Origin: Planctomycetota bacterium
GTDB taxonomy: Bacteria; Planctomycetota; UBA1135; GCA-002748355
Assembly (NCBI GenBank): GCA_027021385.1
Contig: JALUUL010000037.1
Span: 1 to 64,000, forward strand
Direction of reading: 5' to 3'
DNA length: 64,000 bases
In this document: positions 39,601 through 47,502 of the stretch, one piece after another
How positions within the stretch are numbered: the first letter of the stretch is position 1
Layout: every line of letters begins with the position of its first letter
Translations under genes and position numbers: made by a program
The notes under the pieces: generated by a model
Databases searched by the model: none
Told to the model about the DNA's origin: nothing
The model's input: only the letters and a program-made list of their open reading frames with translations

Positions 39601-41864
39601 TGGAGGGCCGAGGGCGAGGGGTCGAAGGACCCGTCGGTCTTGAGCGCATGCGCATAGCGGCCGCGCTCCTCGTCCCAGAAGCCCTCCTCGATCGCCTCCC
39701 GGATCCGGCGGGCCTGCGCGGCCCATTCGGCCGCGCGCCCCGGTTCCCCGAAATCCCCGGCGAGCCGTGCCCCTGCCCGATAGGCCTCTTCCTGCCGGAC
39801 CGCGTGGTAGAGCTCGACCCGCACCCCGTCACGGAGCGGCCCCCCCTCGATCCAACCGTGCCCGACCCCCTCGTTCTCCGAGAGACCGTCACCGTCCCGG
39901 TCCCGTTCGCTCAGGAAGGTGAGGGCGCGTTCGACGGCCGGGAAGAGTTCTCGGGCGAGATCGCGGTCGCCTGTCCAGTCGAGATGGTCCGCGACCCCGG
40001 CGACGAACATCGGGGTTGCGTCGGCCGCGTCGTAGTGTGCGGTGCCCGCAGGCGTGATCTCGTGGGCGATCTCCCCCCGCGGTCCCTGCGTCCGGGCGAG
40101 CAGGCGCAGGTGATCGGCCGAGCCCTCGCGATCCCCGAAGGGCAGGAAGGCGCGGGCGCACCAGAGGCCGTCCCGCCCGAACCACCAGGCGTAGCCGGGC
40201 CTCGCCGCGTTCCAGCCCGGACGGCAGAGCGCGAAGCCCGCGAACCAACCCCGGGCGCCGGGCAGGACCGGGGCGTCCCCGGCCGTGCCAAGGCGGAAGT
40301 CCCAGCTCTTGTCCAGCGCGAAACGCAGTCCTCGGTCGCGCCGCGGATCCCCGAAGGAGATTTCGAGCCTAGCAGACCGCCTCTCCCGGACCCGCCGGCG
40401 ATGGGCCTCGAGCATCGAGTGCATTGGAATGGACCGGAGGTCCATCAGCGCGCGGACCGCCCCTCCCGCCTTCCGTCCGGCGGCCAGCCTCCAACCGCAC
40501 AGCTCCCCGGCCGGGAGGTCGACCTCGAAACGGATTTCGACCCCCGGTCCTCCGTCCTCCGGTTCCCCGGCCTCGAGGGACCGGAGCAGGTCTTCGCGGT
40601 CGAGGGCGAGGGCGAAGGCGCCGAGGCCGGACTCGCACTCACAGAGAACCGCCCCCCCGCCCCCATCCCCGAGGAGGAGCCCCCCCTGGGCTCCTTCCGG
40701 ATAGGGCCAGTAGAGCCTGAGATCGGCTACGAAGCGGAACCGGATGCGGAGATCCCGTTCCGCGTGGAGGAAGCCCGCGAGGCTCCGGGGCTCCGACCCG
40801 GGAAACCAGGTCTCGACGAGCCCCGCTTCGCTCCTCCTCGAGGCGACGAGGGGATGCAGGTCGAGCCTGCCCCCTTCGAGTGGAACCGGCTCCCCCTCCC
40901 CTTCCGCCGCCTCGACCGACAGGGCGCGCAGCAACCGCAGCGGAGGAGCCCAGACCTCGGCCAGCCCAAGGTCGGCCCGCCCGAGCGCGAACAGCTCCCC
41001 CTCGGGGTCCACTAGGTCGAAGAACTCGTTCCCGGCCCCCTCGCCGGGAAGGCCGTCCTCCCGGAACAGCGACGAACGGGTCTCGAGCAAGGCCTCGGGA
41101 TCCTCCTCCGCGCAGGGGCTCGCAGCGAAGGTCTCCCCTCCCCAGCCCCCGAAGGCCTTTCCCCGCCGCATCCTCCAGGCCGGACCCTCTCCTCCCCGTC
41201 CCGCCATCAGGTAGTCGCAGAGGTCTCCTGTGAAGCGCAAGCGGGCTTCGAGGAACGGATCCTCGACGACCTCCCCGGGATCGAAGACGAGATGCGCCCC
41301 GACCGACAGGACGAGACCGCGGCCGGGACGGTGTTCGGCCAGGAGCCCGGTATGCGCATCGATGCCGAGGAAGACCCTCTCGACGGCGAGCAATCTCCCG
41401 TCCTCGGGGCTCTCCCCTCCCCACCACCCGGCCCCACCGACCCTGCATCCTCCATACGGACGGCGGAGGTCCACTCCTCCGGGAAAGCGGTGGAAGAGCG
41501 GCGCTCCGGGCATCGGTGCGAGGCCGAGCCGGTCCTCGGGCCGGAGCGGGCCCTCCCAGACCCGGACCCTCGGGACCGGGGGGCGACGTTCGAAGCCGAG
41601 CGGACCCAGGAGGGCCGCGGCCGTCCCGCTCAGAAGGAGCCGCCCTCCCTCCCGGACCCAATCGGCCAGGGCCTCGCAGGCTAAGGGATCCGGCGTGAAG
41701 GGCTCCTCCCCGGGTCCGAGATGGATCCAACAGAGATCCAGCTCCGCGAACTCGGCCGGAATCCCCGCGGCAAGGCCGAATTCCTGCCTCTTACCGAAAT
41801 CCCGAACCAGGGCCCTCCGTTCGGGGCCCTCTCTGGCGACCAGGAGGATTCGGGCCGTTCCCAT
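36654..41864 (-). CDS. Fusion: (alpha/alpha)6 glycosidase (amylo-1,6-glucosidase-like) + GT4 glycosyltransferase + long coiled coil
   Basis: 1736 aa. GH part: GYAWWFGRDGLWCARAFLPFGD, DGDGLSENEGVGHGWIEGG, SYQGGSVWPLFGG, CPHQAWSHAALLG. GT4 part: FCHGFPPEFVGGTESYVRLLAEE...AHWGHLQEVKGVHLLLEAL...PTLAHESWSFVLDEAFALGLPVLGS. C-term heptad-rich EERDRLAADLALRTKERDRLAEEI. Confidence 0.85.
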   Translation of the reverse strand: MGTARILLVAREGPERRALVRDFGKRQEFGLAAGIPAEFAELDLCWIHLGPGEEPFTPDPLACEALADWVREGGRLLLSGTAAALLGPLGFERRPPVPRVRVWEGPLRPEDRLGLAPMPGAPLFHRFPGGVDLRRPYGGCRVGGAGWWGGESPEDGRLLAVERVFLGIDAHTGLLAEHRPGRGLVLSVGAHLVFDPGEVVEDPFLEARLRFTGDLCDYLMAGRGGEGPAWRMRRGKAFGGWGGETFAASPCAEEDPEALLETRSSLFREDGLPGEGAGNEFFDLVDPEGELFALGRADLGLAEVWAPPLRLLRALSVEAAEGEGEPVPLEGGRLDLHPLVASRRSEAGLVETWFPGSEPRSLAGFLHAERDLRIRFRFVADLRLYWPYPEGAQGGLLLGDGGGGAVLCECESGLGAFALALDREDLLRSLEAGEPEDGGPGVEIRFEVDLPAGELCGWRLAAGRKAGGAVRALMDLRSIPMHSMLEAHRRRVRERRSARLEISFGDPRRDRGLRFALDKSWDFRLGTAGDAPVLPGARGWFAGFALCRPGWNAARPGYAWWFGRDGLWCARAFLPFGDREGSADHLRLLARTQGPRGEIAHEITPAGTAHYDAADATPMFVAGVADHLDWTGDRDLARELFPAVERALTFLSERDRDGDGLSENEGVGHGWIEGGPLRDGVRVELYHAVRQEEAYRAGARLAGDFGEPGRAAEWAAQARRIREAIEEGFWDEERGRYAHALKTDGSFDPSPSALHLQPFLLPGRDGRRAARALAQASTLAALAPWGQRLLPAGDPRYDPRSYQGGSVWPLFGGFAALASYLYGRPDLGWLRTEALLRLVLDFDRGLLAEVLDGERYEPRGVCPHQAWSHAALLGPLVTGLLGARPGDGGRFELAPRLPDELDRLSFRRLRWRDLELSGEIQREEEGFLLRLTVEGEGEGVADLGIFAPAPSEVEGVFEGDRALPNECETFPGGCLLWLRDRELRPGLELGLEFRIRPRILVETAGKGDVRLLEREGELGERECRFLFEAPPGRRSVRLRLRGERPTRVEGAEIRDGALVLDFEGEEGRPARREVRFSWGTRPEPRGAPEPEGEEAPPRPKVLHFCHGFPPEFVGGTESYVRLLAEEQRASGWKVAVAAGSGAGAPEGETIPLARREEEGGISVWRCLHPGMFHERWDHVPCPRLESTILGILEEERPDLVHVHQWLRLSRSLVRLCRDAGLPVVLHLHDLFTTCPRIVRIREGESFCMRPLGPEGCRDCVPRERWMREEDLDALLEWFDEDFAAETGAASLLLAPSRAHARLLTRFRPDLEGRITVLPHGALFDGERRATRPLPPAFDAGRPLRIAHWGHLQEVKGVHLLLEALHRLERPGQVVLELWGEAVEAKYGDGLASLLEGIEVRRRSAFRREDLAELEADLAVFPTLAHESWSFVLDEAFALGLPVLGSERGALPERIGGAGALFPPGDAGALAALLESVLEDPARLEAWRERLPAPRSMAEHWNELKTLYAAVRETEGGPPPPVAGSEEDMRALARWEDTARRFEDRCRELDGLREKAESERAALAEALAELERSVEEYRERVEDQEADLAEHRRRLVDLEESYEAERAELCKSLEEHRRSLDEHREDLAEHRRELARVRREYAEVEEALRENREARERVESELALRTEERDRLAADLALRTKERDRLAEEIRATREVLAATQRENRRYRRVHLILLPLTWPLNRVLDLGAAIRVRFAK

Positions 41865-42001
41865 CTCGAGGCGCGAGACTAGCCCGGGAAGCCCCGGAAT
41901 CCACGCCGGTCCCTTTCTCCGGGCCTCCCGGTTCCTGTCCTATACTTCTCCACGAATCCGCCGTCCTCTCTCCTCTTCCGTCGCGATCCGACGCCTCGCC
42001 G

Positions 42002-43594
42002 ATGCGCATCACGCTGATCCACCCTCCGGTCTTCCTCAACGTCCACGCGATGACGGCCCTGCGGCCCGCCCTCCCCCTGGGACTCGCCTACGTGGCTGGC
42101 AGCCTGCGCGCGGCCGGCCACGAGGTCTCTCTGATCGACGCGGTCGCGGAGGCCCCCGACCGGGTGACCCGCGACGACCTCGACCCCCGAATCTTCCGCC
42201 TGGGCCTTTCCCCCGAGGAGATCTCCGCCCGCGTCGGGAAGGACTGCGACGCGATCGGACTGACGAACATGTGGTCCTTCTCCTGGCCGCTCGTCCGCCG
42301 GATCGTGAAACGCCTGAAGGCCGACCACCCCGAACTCCCCCTCGTTTGCGGCGGCGAACACTTCTCGGGGCTTCCCGAGTTCTCGATGTCCCAGGCCCCG
42401 ATCGACGTCATCGTGCGGGGCGAGGGCGAGGAGGCCGCAGTCGAGGTCTTCGCCGCCCTCGAGAAGGGACGCCGGACCTTCGAGGACATCCAGGGGGTCG
42501 TCTACCACGAGGGCGGAACCCTCGAGGGCCGGCCCGTCCGGACCCCGGATCGGACGCGCCGCCGCGAACTCGACGAGATCCCCTGGCCAGCCTGGGACCT
42601 ATTTGACGTCAAGGCCTACGACGAACACGACCTCGTCGCGGGCTTGCACGCCGGCAACACGATCCCGATCCTTGCGACCCGCGGCTGTCCCTACCAGTGC
42701 ACGTATTGCTCCAATCCCGGCATGTGGACGACCCGCTGGTACGCCCGCAACCCCGCGAAGGTCGTCGACGAGATCGAGTACTACGTCCGCCGTTACCAGG
42801 CCCGGAACTTCCCGTTCCAGGACCTGACGGCCATCCTGAAGAAGGATTGGATCGTCGCCTTCTGTGAGGAACTCCTCCGCCGCAACCTCCGGATCACCTG
42901 GCAGTTCCCCTCGGGCACGCGCTGCGAGGTCATCGACGACGAGGTGGCCCGCCTGCTGCGCCTGACCGGAGGTCGTTCGCTGGCCTTCGCCCCCGAAAGC
43001 GGCAGCGAACGGACGCGCAAGCTGATCCGCAAGCAGATGAAGGAGGAGTCCCTGATGGATGCGGTCCGCGCCTCCGTCCGCCACGACCTGAACATCACCT
43101 CCTTCACGGTCATCGGCTTCCCCCACGACACGAAGGAGGACCTGAGGGAGACGACCCGCCTCGCCCGACGTCTCGCGGCGGCAGGGATCGACGACATCGC
43201 GATCGGCTTCTTCTTCCCGATCCCGAACACCCGGCTCTTCGACGAACTCCTGGAACGCGGGCGGGTCGACCTCTCCGACCGTTTTCTGCTGACTCCGATC
43301 TTCGCGAACGACGAGCGCTGCGAGGAGGAGAACAACTACTGCGACCACCTCACGGCCAAGCAGCTCACTTCCTGGAAATACCGGATCCTCCTCAACTTCT
43401 ACCTCGTCTCCGTCCTGACCCATCCCTGGCGGGTCTTCTCCCTCCTCTGGAACGTCCTTCGGGGCCGGGAAACGCGGAAGATGGAGACCTTCCTGATCGA
43501 GTTGAAGCGCAAGGGTTGGATCTGGATCCGCTCCAAACTCGGTCTCGAGGGCGTCCCCGCCCGGAATTCGGGAGCCGAGGCCTCCGCTACCTAG
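42002..43594 (+). CDS. B12-binding-domain radical SAM protein (BchE/P-methylase-like)
   Basis: LIHPPVFLN...LPLGLAYVAGSLRAAGHEVSLID; radical SAM CPYQCTYC. Confidence 0.92.
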   Translation: MRITLIHPPVFLNVHAMTALRPALPLGLAYVAGSLRAAGHEVSLIDAVAEAPDRVTRDDLDPRIFRLGLSPEEISARVGKDCDAIGLTNMWSFSWPLVRRIVKRLKADHPELPLVCGGEHFSGLPEFSMSQAPIDVIVRGEGEEAAVEVFAALEKGRRTFEDIQGVVYHEGGTLEGRPVRTPDRTRRRELDEIPWPAWDLFDVKAYDEHDLVAGLHAGNTIPILATRGCPYQCTYCSNPGMWTTRWYARNPAKVVDEIEYYVRRYQARNFPFQDLTAILKKDWIVAFCEELLRRNLRITWQFPSGTRCEVIDDEVARLLRLTGGRSLAFAPESGSERTRKLIRKQMKEESLMDAVRASVRHDLNITSFTVIGFPHDTKEDLRETTRLARRLAAAGIDDIAIGFFFPIPNTRLFDELLERGRVDLSDRFLLTPIFANDERCEEENNYCDHLTAKQLTSWKYRILLNFYLVSVLTHPWRVFSLLWNVLRGRETRKMETFLIELKRKGWIWIRSKLGLEGVPARNSGAEASAT

Positions 43595-43751
43595 CGAAGA
43601 CTTGGAGATCGGCGCAGTCCGGGCCGATCAGGAGGTTCTCGAGCCTGTCGATCCGGAGCGCGCAGTCCTCCCCCCCGAACCGGAACGAGACCTCCCCGCC
43701 TTGACGGATGGAGCGCGGGGGGAGGAGGATCCGGCCCTCGCCGTCCACCAC
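43587..43751 (-). CDS. Small ORF, possibly continuation of the upstream ORF after an in-frame TGA
   Basis: GTG 43751; VVDGEGRILLPPRSIRQGGEVSFRFGGEDCALRIDRLENLLIGPDCADLQVFAR; same frame as 43752-44066. Confidence 0.4.
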   Translation of the reverse strand: MVDGEGRILLPPRSIRQGGEVSFRFGGEDCALRIDRLENLLIGPDCADLQVFAR

Positions 43752-44066
43752 TCAGAGGAGCACCTGCCCCCTCGTGATGTCGTCGAGCACGACGCGGGCC
43801 CATCCGCGGAAACCCGGAATCTCCGCCGTGTGGCGCTGTTCGACGAGGAAGGTTCCGGTCGCCTTTCCGAGGTCCCATTTCCGGGGCCGCCAGCGGAGCA
43901 CGATCGGCTCGAAGTCCCCCCCTCGGATCTCGAGACGGCCCGCGGCCTCCCAGGCCTTCCGGATCTCTCGGGTCAACGCCAGGCGGGCCCGGCCCTTCCC
44001 CTCTCCCGGGCGGAAGCTCCAGGAATCCCCTTCGGCCCGCGCCTCGAAGCCCCCCCGCGGGGGCAC
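43752..44066 (-). CDS. Hypothetical protein
   Basis: 104-aa ORF with good codon composition; start uncertain (GTG 44066, coding-like sequence extends to the TAG at 44157). Confidence 0.5.
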   Translation of the reverse strand: MPPRGGFEARAEGDSWSFRPGEGKGRARLALTREIRKAWEAAGRLEIRGGDFEPIVLRWRPRKWDLGKATGTFLVEQRHTAEIPGFRGWARVVLDDITRGQVLL

Positions 44067-44156
44067 GGCCCCCGGCGCCTTTCCCTTCCCGAAATGCAGT
44101 TCGAGGCGCAGGACCCCTTCCCCCTCGACCCAGCGGTGGAGGCCCGGAGCGGGAAC

Positions 44157-45164
44157 CTACTCGGAACCGCCGCCGGTGACGATCTCGAGCGAAGGCTCCC
44201 CCCTCCGGACGTCCGGCCAGGGGAGGAAGGTCGGATCCTCGATCTGGAAGCTCCCGTCGGGATGGAGCCGGTGCATCTCGAGCGAGATCCCCCCCTTCTC
44301 GATCTTTCCGCAGATCAGGTGGCGCGCCGGAACGGCGGCCAGCAACTCCGCGCCCGCGGGCAGGCCCGGGCCCTTCGTGAAGTAGAGGGGAGCCCCCCCT
44401 CCCCCGGTGACGAAGGCGTGACGGCCGTCGATGCGGATGTGCTGGTAGTCGTGATGATGCCCGCTGAAGACCGCGACGACCTTCGAGAAACGCATCGCGG
44501 GATCCCAGAAGAGCCGGCGCACCCGCTCGTTCCCGCCGCTCATGTGCGCCGAGAACGGAGGGTGATGGACGACGAGCATGACAGCGCGCACCTCACCGTC
44601 GCGTTCCGCCTCCTCGAGGCTCCGGACGAACCACTCCTGCTGGACCCGGATCTCTTCGGCGCTCATCTCCCCGAAATTCGAATCCAGCATCAGGAAGGCC
44701 AGGGGCGGCCGCCGCAGGAGATAGAAGCGCCGGCCCTTCAGCCTCGGATGGATCGAGAAGAAGGAGGCGAGGGCGACGAGGTTCGACCCGAAGAGGTCGT
44801 GATTGCCGAGAACGGGCCAGAACGGCAGGTCTCGGTACTCCTTCCGGTAGGCCCTCCAGTAGATCCGGAGCCCCCCGTAGGTCACGATGTCCCCCGCGTG
44901 CAGGCGGAGGTCCGGCCTCAGTTCCCGGATCCTCCGGCGGATCCTCTTCCGCTCCAGGGGTCCCCCCGCCACGAGCTTGTCGACCACGGGCAACTGCTGC
45001 GTGTCCCCTACGACGACGAAGCTCGAGAGCGGAGTCCCGGCCTCCTCCTCCGTCAAGGATACGGCCCGCTCGTAGGCCCGCCGCTGGAGGACCGAGGGAT
45101 CCGTCGTCGAGCCGCCCGCCCCGAATCCCACGCACAAAACCGTGATCACAAGGGTGATCTTCAT
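44157..45164 (-). CDS. Secreted calcineurin-like metallophosphoesterase
   Basis: VVGDTQQ, HAGDIVTYGG, VLGNHDLFG, VVHHPPFSAH, FSGHHHDYQH; ATG 45164 with signal MKITLVITVLCVGFG. Confidence 0.9.
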   Translation of the reverse strand: MKITLVITVLCVGFGAGGSTTDPSVLQRRAYERAVSLTEEEAGTPLSSFVVVGDTQQLPVVDKLVAGGPLERKRIRRRIRELRPDLRLHAGDIVTYGGLRIYWRAYRKEYRDLPFWPVLGNHDLFGSNLVALASFFSIHPRLKGRRFYLLRRPPLAFLMLDSNFGEMSAEEIRVQQEWFVRSLEEAERDGEVRAVMLVVHHPPFSAHMSGGNERVRRLFWDPAMRFSKVVAVFSGHHHDYQHIRIDGRHAFVTGGGGAPLYFTKGPGLPAGAELLAAVPARHLICGKIEKGGISLEMHRLHPDGSFQIEDPTFLPWPDVRRGEPSLEIVTGGGSE

Positions 45165-45374
45165 CGTCCCGCCGGGCGGATCAGGGAAGGGGAGAGCGGC
45201 CTCGTCCGAGGCCGTCCGAGCCCGGAGGGTCCTCCTTTTCAGGGGCGCGGTCAACCCCTCCCCCGTCCTTCCGTCCGAGGCGGAGGGGTTCGGGTTTCCG
45301 TCCGTACATGCGAACGGCCGGACGCGTCCGGCCGTCGGGGGGAAGCGGAGGAGGGGAACCGCTTCCGCTCGGAC

Positions 45375-45788
45375 TCAGCGGCCCTCGCCGGTCTCGACGT
45401 CGCCGTCTTCCCCGGGCTGCTCGTCGAAGAAGGTCCCGGTGTAGATCTGCAGGGGCTGGATATCCGGACCGTTCGGATGCAGCTCGGCGAGCCCGTAGAG
45501 GGGCGTGGCGACGAAGTCCAGGGCGTGCAGCGCGCAGGAGAACGTATGGTCGACGAGCCGGTAGGCGAAGGTGAAGGGGAAGAAAACGACCTGGGTCGCG
45601 TCGCTCCCCTCGAAGCCTTTCTGGATGTTGGCCGCGTCGGCGGCCCCGTCGGTCCCGGCCCCATAGAGGACGATCAGCGGGGAGCCGGCGGTGATCAGGA
45701 GGTCCTTCCCCGCACGGCGGACGGTTCCGCAGCTGGTCAGGGAGAAGAGGAAGGATCCGAGCAGTGCAGCGAGGAGGAGCTTCTTCAT
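45375..45788 (-). CDS. Small lipoprotein
   Basis: MKKLLLAALLGSFLFSLTSCGTV lipobox LTSC. Confidence 0.75.
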   Translation of the reverse strand: MKKLLLAALLGSFLFSLTSCGTVRRAGKDLLITAGSPLIVLYGAGTDGAADAANIQKGFEGSDATQVVFFPFTFAYRLVDHTFSCALHALDFVATPLYGLAELHPNGPDIQPLQIYTGTFFDEQPGEDGDVETGEGR

Positions 45789-45842
45789 GTCCTTGGATTC
45801 CTGCAGAAGGCTTGAGCCCAACGGGCCTTAGGGGCGTCTCCG

Positions 45843-45879
45843 GTCGGGGTCCGGGAGAGGAGTCCCTCTCCCTTCCGAC
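45843..45879. terminator. Terminator-like hairpin
   Basis: GTCGG...GGGAGAGG-AGTC-CCTCTCCC..CCGAC; 8-bp inner and 5-bp outer helices. Confidence 0.45.
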
Positions 45880-45998
45880 GTGGAAGGCTCATATCAAAGG
45901 GGGGAGGCGGATCGGAGACAAGTACCGTTTCCCCTCCAAGTCGCCTCCCGGCCGGGCGGGAACTCCGCAGGAAAAGGGATTCCCTCCCTGGGGGGACC

Positions 45999-47363
45999 TC
46001 AGCCGCCGACGACCGTGCAGCGGGGCTCGACCCGGTCCTTGGAGAGGAGGGCCGGCCAGTAGCCGACGACTTCCTGGGGTTTCGGCCGTCCTCCGGCGAA
46101 GCCGGTCACTCCGGGTGGCCCCGAGGTCACGAGGGGGACGATCTCCATGCCGAAACGGGCGACCTTGGCCCGGTCGGGGTCCCGAACCCCGATCCGGAGC
46201 ACGACTTCCGGGGGATCCCCGGGGGCCTCAACGATGCCCCGATGGCAGACTCCGGTTCCGAGGAACTCGACCGTCTTCCTCTCCTCGGGGAACTCGACCC
46301 CGTCCATCGCCGCCCTTTCGAAGACGATATCCGCACAGAGGCGGGCCTTGGCCAAGGCGTCGGGGCCCGAAATCACGAGCTGCCCGCTCGCCTTCCAACC
46401 GTCCCTGTAGGAAATCGAGACCTTGTAGGTATCGGTCGGCGGGCGGCCGCGGACTCCGTGCACCCGTACCCGGTCGGGTCCTTCCGGATCGAGCCGGATG
46501 CTCGTGAAGTCCGCGACGACATCGGGGCCGATGTAGGCGGAAGGATCCCCCATCTCGTAGACGAGCTGGGAACTCACGGTCTCGCGGGTCACGAGACCGC
46601 CGGTCCCCTCGTGCTTCGTCACGACGAACGAGCCGTCCGGACGGGCCTCGATGATCGGGTAACCGATCCGGGCCATGTCAGGGACCTTCCTCCAATCCGA
46701 GAAGTTCCCCCCCGTGCACTGCGGGCCGCATTCGAGGATGTGCCCCGCGACGGTCGCGGAGGCGAGTTCATCCCAGTCGTCCATCGACCAGCCGAACTCA
46801 TGGATCATCGGAGCCATGACCAGGGAAGGATCCGTCAACCTGCCGCCGACGATGATCTGCGCGCCCCGCCGAAGACATTCGACGATCGGAGCCGCCCCGA
46901 GGTAGACGTTCGCGCTGCTGATGCGGTCACGGATCGCGTCGAGAGCCTCTCCATCGTCCATGTTCCGGAGTTCTTCCCCCGAGGCCCGCAACTCGTCGAG
47001 CCGATCGAGGATATCGTCGCCCTCGATCCTCCCGACCTTCAGCCCCTTGCACCCGTGACGGGCCGCGACCTCGAGCACGGCCTCGACACAGGCTTGAGGA
47101 TTCACCCCCCCTGCGTTCGCGATGACCGTGACGCCCTTCTCGACGATCTCCGGAAGGAGACGGTCCAACATCCGGATGAAATCGGTCGCGTACCCGGCCT
47201 CGGGGTTCCGGGAACGTTGCTTCTGCAGGATGCTCATCGTGACCTCGGCCAGGTAGTCGAGGGTCAGGTAGTCGAGGGGGCCCTCGCGAAGGAGGCGGAC
47301 CGGACCGAGGATCGAATCCCCCCAGAAACCCTGCCCGTTGGCGATGCGCACCAGGTCCTTCAT
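45999..47363 (-). CDS. AtuA/DUF1446 family (acyclic terpene utilization) protein
   Basis: GQGFWGDSILGP, LDYLTLDYLAEVTMSIL, VTVIANAGGVNPQACVE, IIVGGRLTDPSLVMAPMIHEFGW. Confidence 0.92.
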   Translation of the reverse strand: MKDLVRIANGQGFWGDSILGPVRLLREGPLDYLTLDYLAEVTMSILQKQRSRNPEAGYATDFIRMLDRLLPEIVEKGVTVIANAGGVNPQACVEAVLEVAARHGCKGLKVGRIEGDDILDRLDELRASGEELRNMDDGEALDAIRDRISSANVYLGAAPIVECLRRGAQIIVGGRLTDPSLVMAPMIHEFGWSMDDWDELASATVAGHILECGPQCTGGNFSDWRKVPDMARIGYPIIEARPDGSFVVTKHEGTGGLVTRETVSSQLVYEMGDPSAYIGPDVVADFTSIRLDPEGPDRVRVHGVRGRPPTDTYKVSISYRDGWKASGQLVISGPDALAKARLCADIVFERAAMDGVEFPEERKTVEFLGTGVCHRGIVEAPGDPPEVVLRIGVRDPDRAKVARFGMEIVPLVTSGPPGVTGFAGGRPKPQEVVGYWPALLSKDRVEPRCTVVGG

Positions 47364-47502
47364 CTCGACGATCCCGCCGCGGCGAAGTCCGCGGCCACGA
47401 GGCCGTGCATCCCTGCAACCCGGAATGCGAAGGGGCCGACCGCCCGAACGATCGACCCTGGGAACCTAGCCCCCGCGCGTGGAACGCGGAAGGGCGGACC
47501 TC

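Noticed and set aside
37368-41015. 1215-aa plus-strand ORF
   Set aside because: Antisense to the GH-GT fusion; low-complexity Pro/Glu/Arg composition typical of mirror ORFs in high-GC DNA.
43752-43754. Second possible Sec (TGA) codon
   Set aside because: Context LL-TGA-VV has no redox Cys motif or known selenoprotein family; kept only as an interrupted ORF.
43602-45815. 737-aa plus-strand ORF
   Set aside because: Antisense to metallophosphoesterase and lipoprotein genes with clear motifs.
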